The notes beneath the pieces were generated by a model, which saw only the letters and a list, made by a program, of their open reading frames with translations, did no database searches and had not been told where the DNA came from. This document shows positions 31,991 to 33,135 of a DNA stretch of 33,135 nucleotides, piece after piece (positions within the stretch are counted from its first letter, which is position 1; every line of letters begins with the position of its first letter). Source of the stretch: UBA1219 sp045601425 (GTDB taxonomy: Bacteria > Bacteroidota > Bacteroidia > Bacteroidales > P3); assembly GCA_045601425.1 (NCBI GenBank), contig JAZRZP010000027.1, forward strand, positions 1 to 33,135, given 5' to 3'. A program made the translations under genes and the position numbers.

Positions 31991-32903
31991 ATTCATCACA
32001 ACACCGCTTTCAAAGATTTTGGAAGACGGCGTTAATGCCAGTCGTGGCATAGGCGGCGGTATAGAAACCTATCCGCTGTGCGACTACATCATGCAGTCAA
32101 TATTTCTGAAAATGACAGGCGCACAAGAGCAAAAAATGAAGTGTATATGCTGGGAAATGGCTACGAATGATTATGAGTATCGGTATAAGTATTTGAAGAA
32201 GAACTATGGCGAATGTTCCGATTATAATAGTAAAAATAGCGTTTATAGCGATATAATTCAACAAATAACTAATTTAAACCCTGATTTTTCCATTTATTCC
32301 ATAATGGAAAACATAGAAATCACAAACGAAGAACAAGAGGAGATACGAAACAACTATATTAACAAGGAAATCAATAAGGGGATAAAAAACGAGAACAAAA
32401 GAAGGAAGGAAAAAGAAAAGAACATATTAACAGAAAACGAGAAAAATAAAATGCGTTTGGGAATGCAAAGTTCTTTGCAAAAAAAGATGAAAGATATAAA
32501 TATATCTGAACTATATAGTGGTAAAAGAAATGAAAAACTTATCAACCAAATTGTTGATAAAATTTTTTTCAACGCTGGATGGAACCAAAAAGAATATAAA
32601 GATTTTCAGGACAACTATAAAAAAGTCTTTTGCCCATCATTTTTTATAACCTCTAATAATGGATTATTTGCGCCAAACTTACAGAATCATTACGATGAAA
32701 TTGTTTACAAGCACCGCAATCGCTGCGCCCATAACATAACATCATACCAGCAAAATTTGCCGACACTTGATACCTTAGCCAGTCCCGATTACATCTATCA
32801 TAACTATTTCTTTCGCTTTGCCATTTTGATATTGATTGATGAAATTTTCATCTGCCTATACAAAAAATATGTTGAGACTATAGAAAACAAAATAAATTGG
32901 TAA
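31968..32903 (+). CDS. HEPN-type protein paired with DUF262
   Basis: This is a 311-residue protein. ATG at 31968 is chosen over one at 31929 because the region before it is inside the DUF262 gene; the overlap is 23 bp. The C-terminal part (about 235-311) shows IVYKHRNRCAHN with R250 and H255 forming the RX4-6H motif of HEPN ribonucleases, in a helical context (YHNYFFRFAILILIDEIFICLYKKY). The N-terminal part (about 1-80) has FITTPLSKILEDGVNASRGIGG and a helical IMQSIFLKMTGAQEQKMKCI. The middle (about 120-220) is highly charged and helical. HEPN proteins cut RNA in many defence and toxin systems; ribonuclease activity here is inferred from the motif. Confidence 0.8.
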   Translation: MYKGQHYKFITTPLSKILEDGVNASRGIGGGIETYPLCDYIMQSIFLKMTGAQEQKMKCICWEMATNDYEYRYKYLKKNYGECSDYNSKNSVYSDIIQQITNLNPDFSIYSIMENIEITNEEQEEIRNNYINKEINKGIKNENKRRKEKEKNILTENEKNKMRLGMQSSLQKKMKDINISELYSGKRNEKLINQIVDKIFFNAGWNQKEYKDFQDNYKKVFCPSFFITSNNGLFAPNLQNHYDEIVYKHRNRCAHNITSYQQNLPTLDTLASPDYIYHNYFFRFAILILIDEIFICLYKKYVETIENKINW

Positions 32904-32954
32904 ACGTATGTCCCAACTCTCCAGAATGAAACCCAACACGTTAAAGAAATTCGC

Positions 32955-32962
32955 TATCTTTG
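32955..32962 (+). promoter_or_regulatory. Promoter -7 box of the Bro-N gene
   Basis: TATCTTTG fits TAnnTTTG, 46 nt before the ATG at 33008. No TTTG at standard distance is seen. Confidence 0.55.
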
Positions 32963-33007
32963 CGCAACAAATAATTGTACATTGTTCATTATAAATTGTA
33001 AATTGAA

Positions 33008-33135
33008 ATGAAAACCTCCATCCGCTTTTACAACGACCATGAAGTGCGTGCCATTTGGGACGAGGAGAAGAATCAATGGTTCTTCTCTGCACTCGATATT
33101 ATCGCTTCCGTTAATCATCAAGGTGACTATGCCAA
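33008..33135 (+). CDS. Bro-N domain protein, 5' end only (runs off the window)
   Basis: The 42 codons seen start MKTSIRFYNDHEVRAIWDEE, then NQWFFSALDIIASVN. RAIWDEE followed by WFFSALDI is typical of the Bro-N (phage antirepressor-like) domain in proteins found inside type I restriction loci of Bacteroidota. The gene continues to the right of the window. It indicates that the old hsd locus extends past the edge, where hsdR or hsdS may lie. Function unknown; a DNA-binding regulatory role is suggested by the family. Confidence 0.72.
   Translation, partial: MKTSIRFYNDHEVRAIWDEEKNQWFFSALDIIASVNHQGDYA

Overview
The window comes from a Bacteroidales-type bacterium (phylum Bacteroidota). The evidence is the recurrent TTTG-N19/20-TAnnTTTG promoter pattern of that phylum, a secreted protein with a type IX secretion tail, a CarboxypepD_reg/beta-barrel outer-membrane protein, many lipoproteins and a type II-C CRISPR repeat of the Bacteroides kind. 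The genus cannot be fixed from the sequence.

Region 1 (1-5770) is a type II-C CRISPR-Cas locus, cas9-cas1-cas2-array, that looks damaged. Cas9 keeps RuvC-II, HNH, RuvC-III and a long C-terminus but has lost the first ~85-110 residues (RuvC-I and most of the arginine-rich bridge helix). The array has two intact 46-bp repeats, two 30-bp spacers and a third repeat split by about 45 bp. A likely tracrRNA lies between cas2 and the array on the minus strand and appears to be transcribed from the promoter inside the last repeat. A 26-nt copy of half the repeat forms the mgsA promoter 1.5 kb away.

Region 2 (5831-9952) holds a secreted-protein pseudogene, mgsA and gap (both acting on triose phosphates, minus strand), then a divergent D-2-hydroxyacid dehydrogenase overlapping a DUF3109 gene. 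Region 3 (10089-20328) is housekeeping: tRNA-Glu, a MATE exporter, der followed at once by a Tat-exported Fe-S aldo/keto reductase, a coupled lipoprotein-nrnA-FKBP cluster, two more FKBP lipoproteins, a type IX secreted beta-propeller-like protein and a DUF1232 membrane protein.

Region 4 (20355-26271) contains an outer-membrane-like protein on the minus strand and an operon of ABC ATPase, permease, YtrA-type GntR repressor and large outer-membrane beta-barrel protein. A perfect 11-bp-arm operator sits on its start point.

Region 5 (26421-33135) is an AT-rich defence-type island in the remains of a type I restriction locus. It starts with a 63-residue HsdM N-terminal stub and continues with a one-polypeptide nuclease-methylase-specificity protein, a stranded HsdS tail, a two-gene unknown module (soluble protein plus membrane/coiled-coil protein), a 54-residue orphan, an overlapping DUF262-HEPN pair, and the start of a Bro-N protein cut by the window edge. 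The DUF262-HEPN pair, the unknown two-gene module and the repeat-driven tracrRNA arrangement are the most likely places for undescribed biology.
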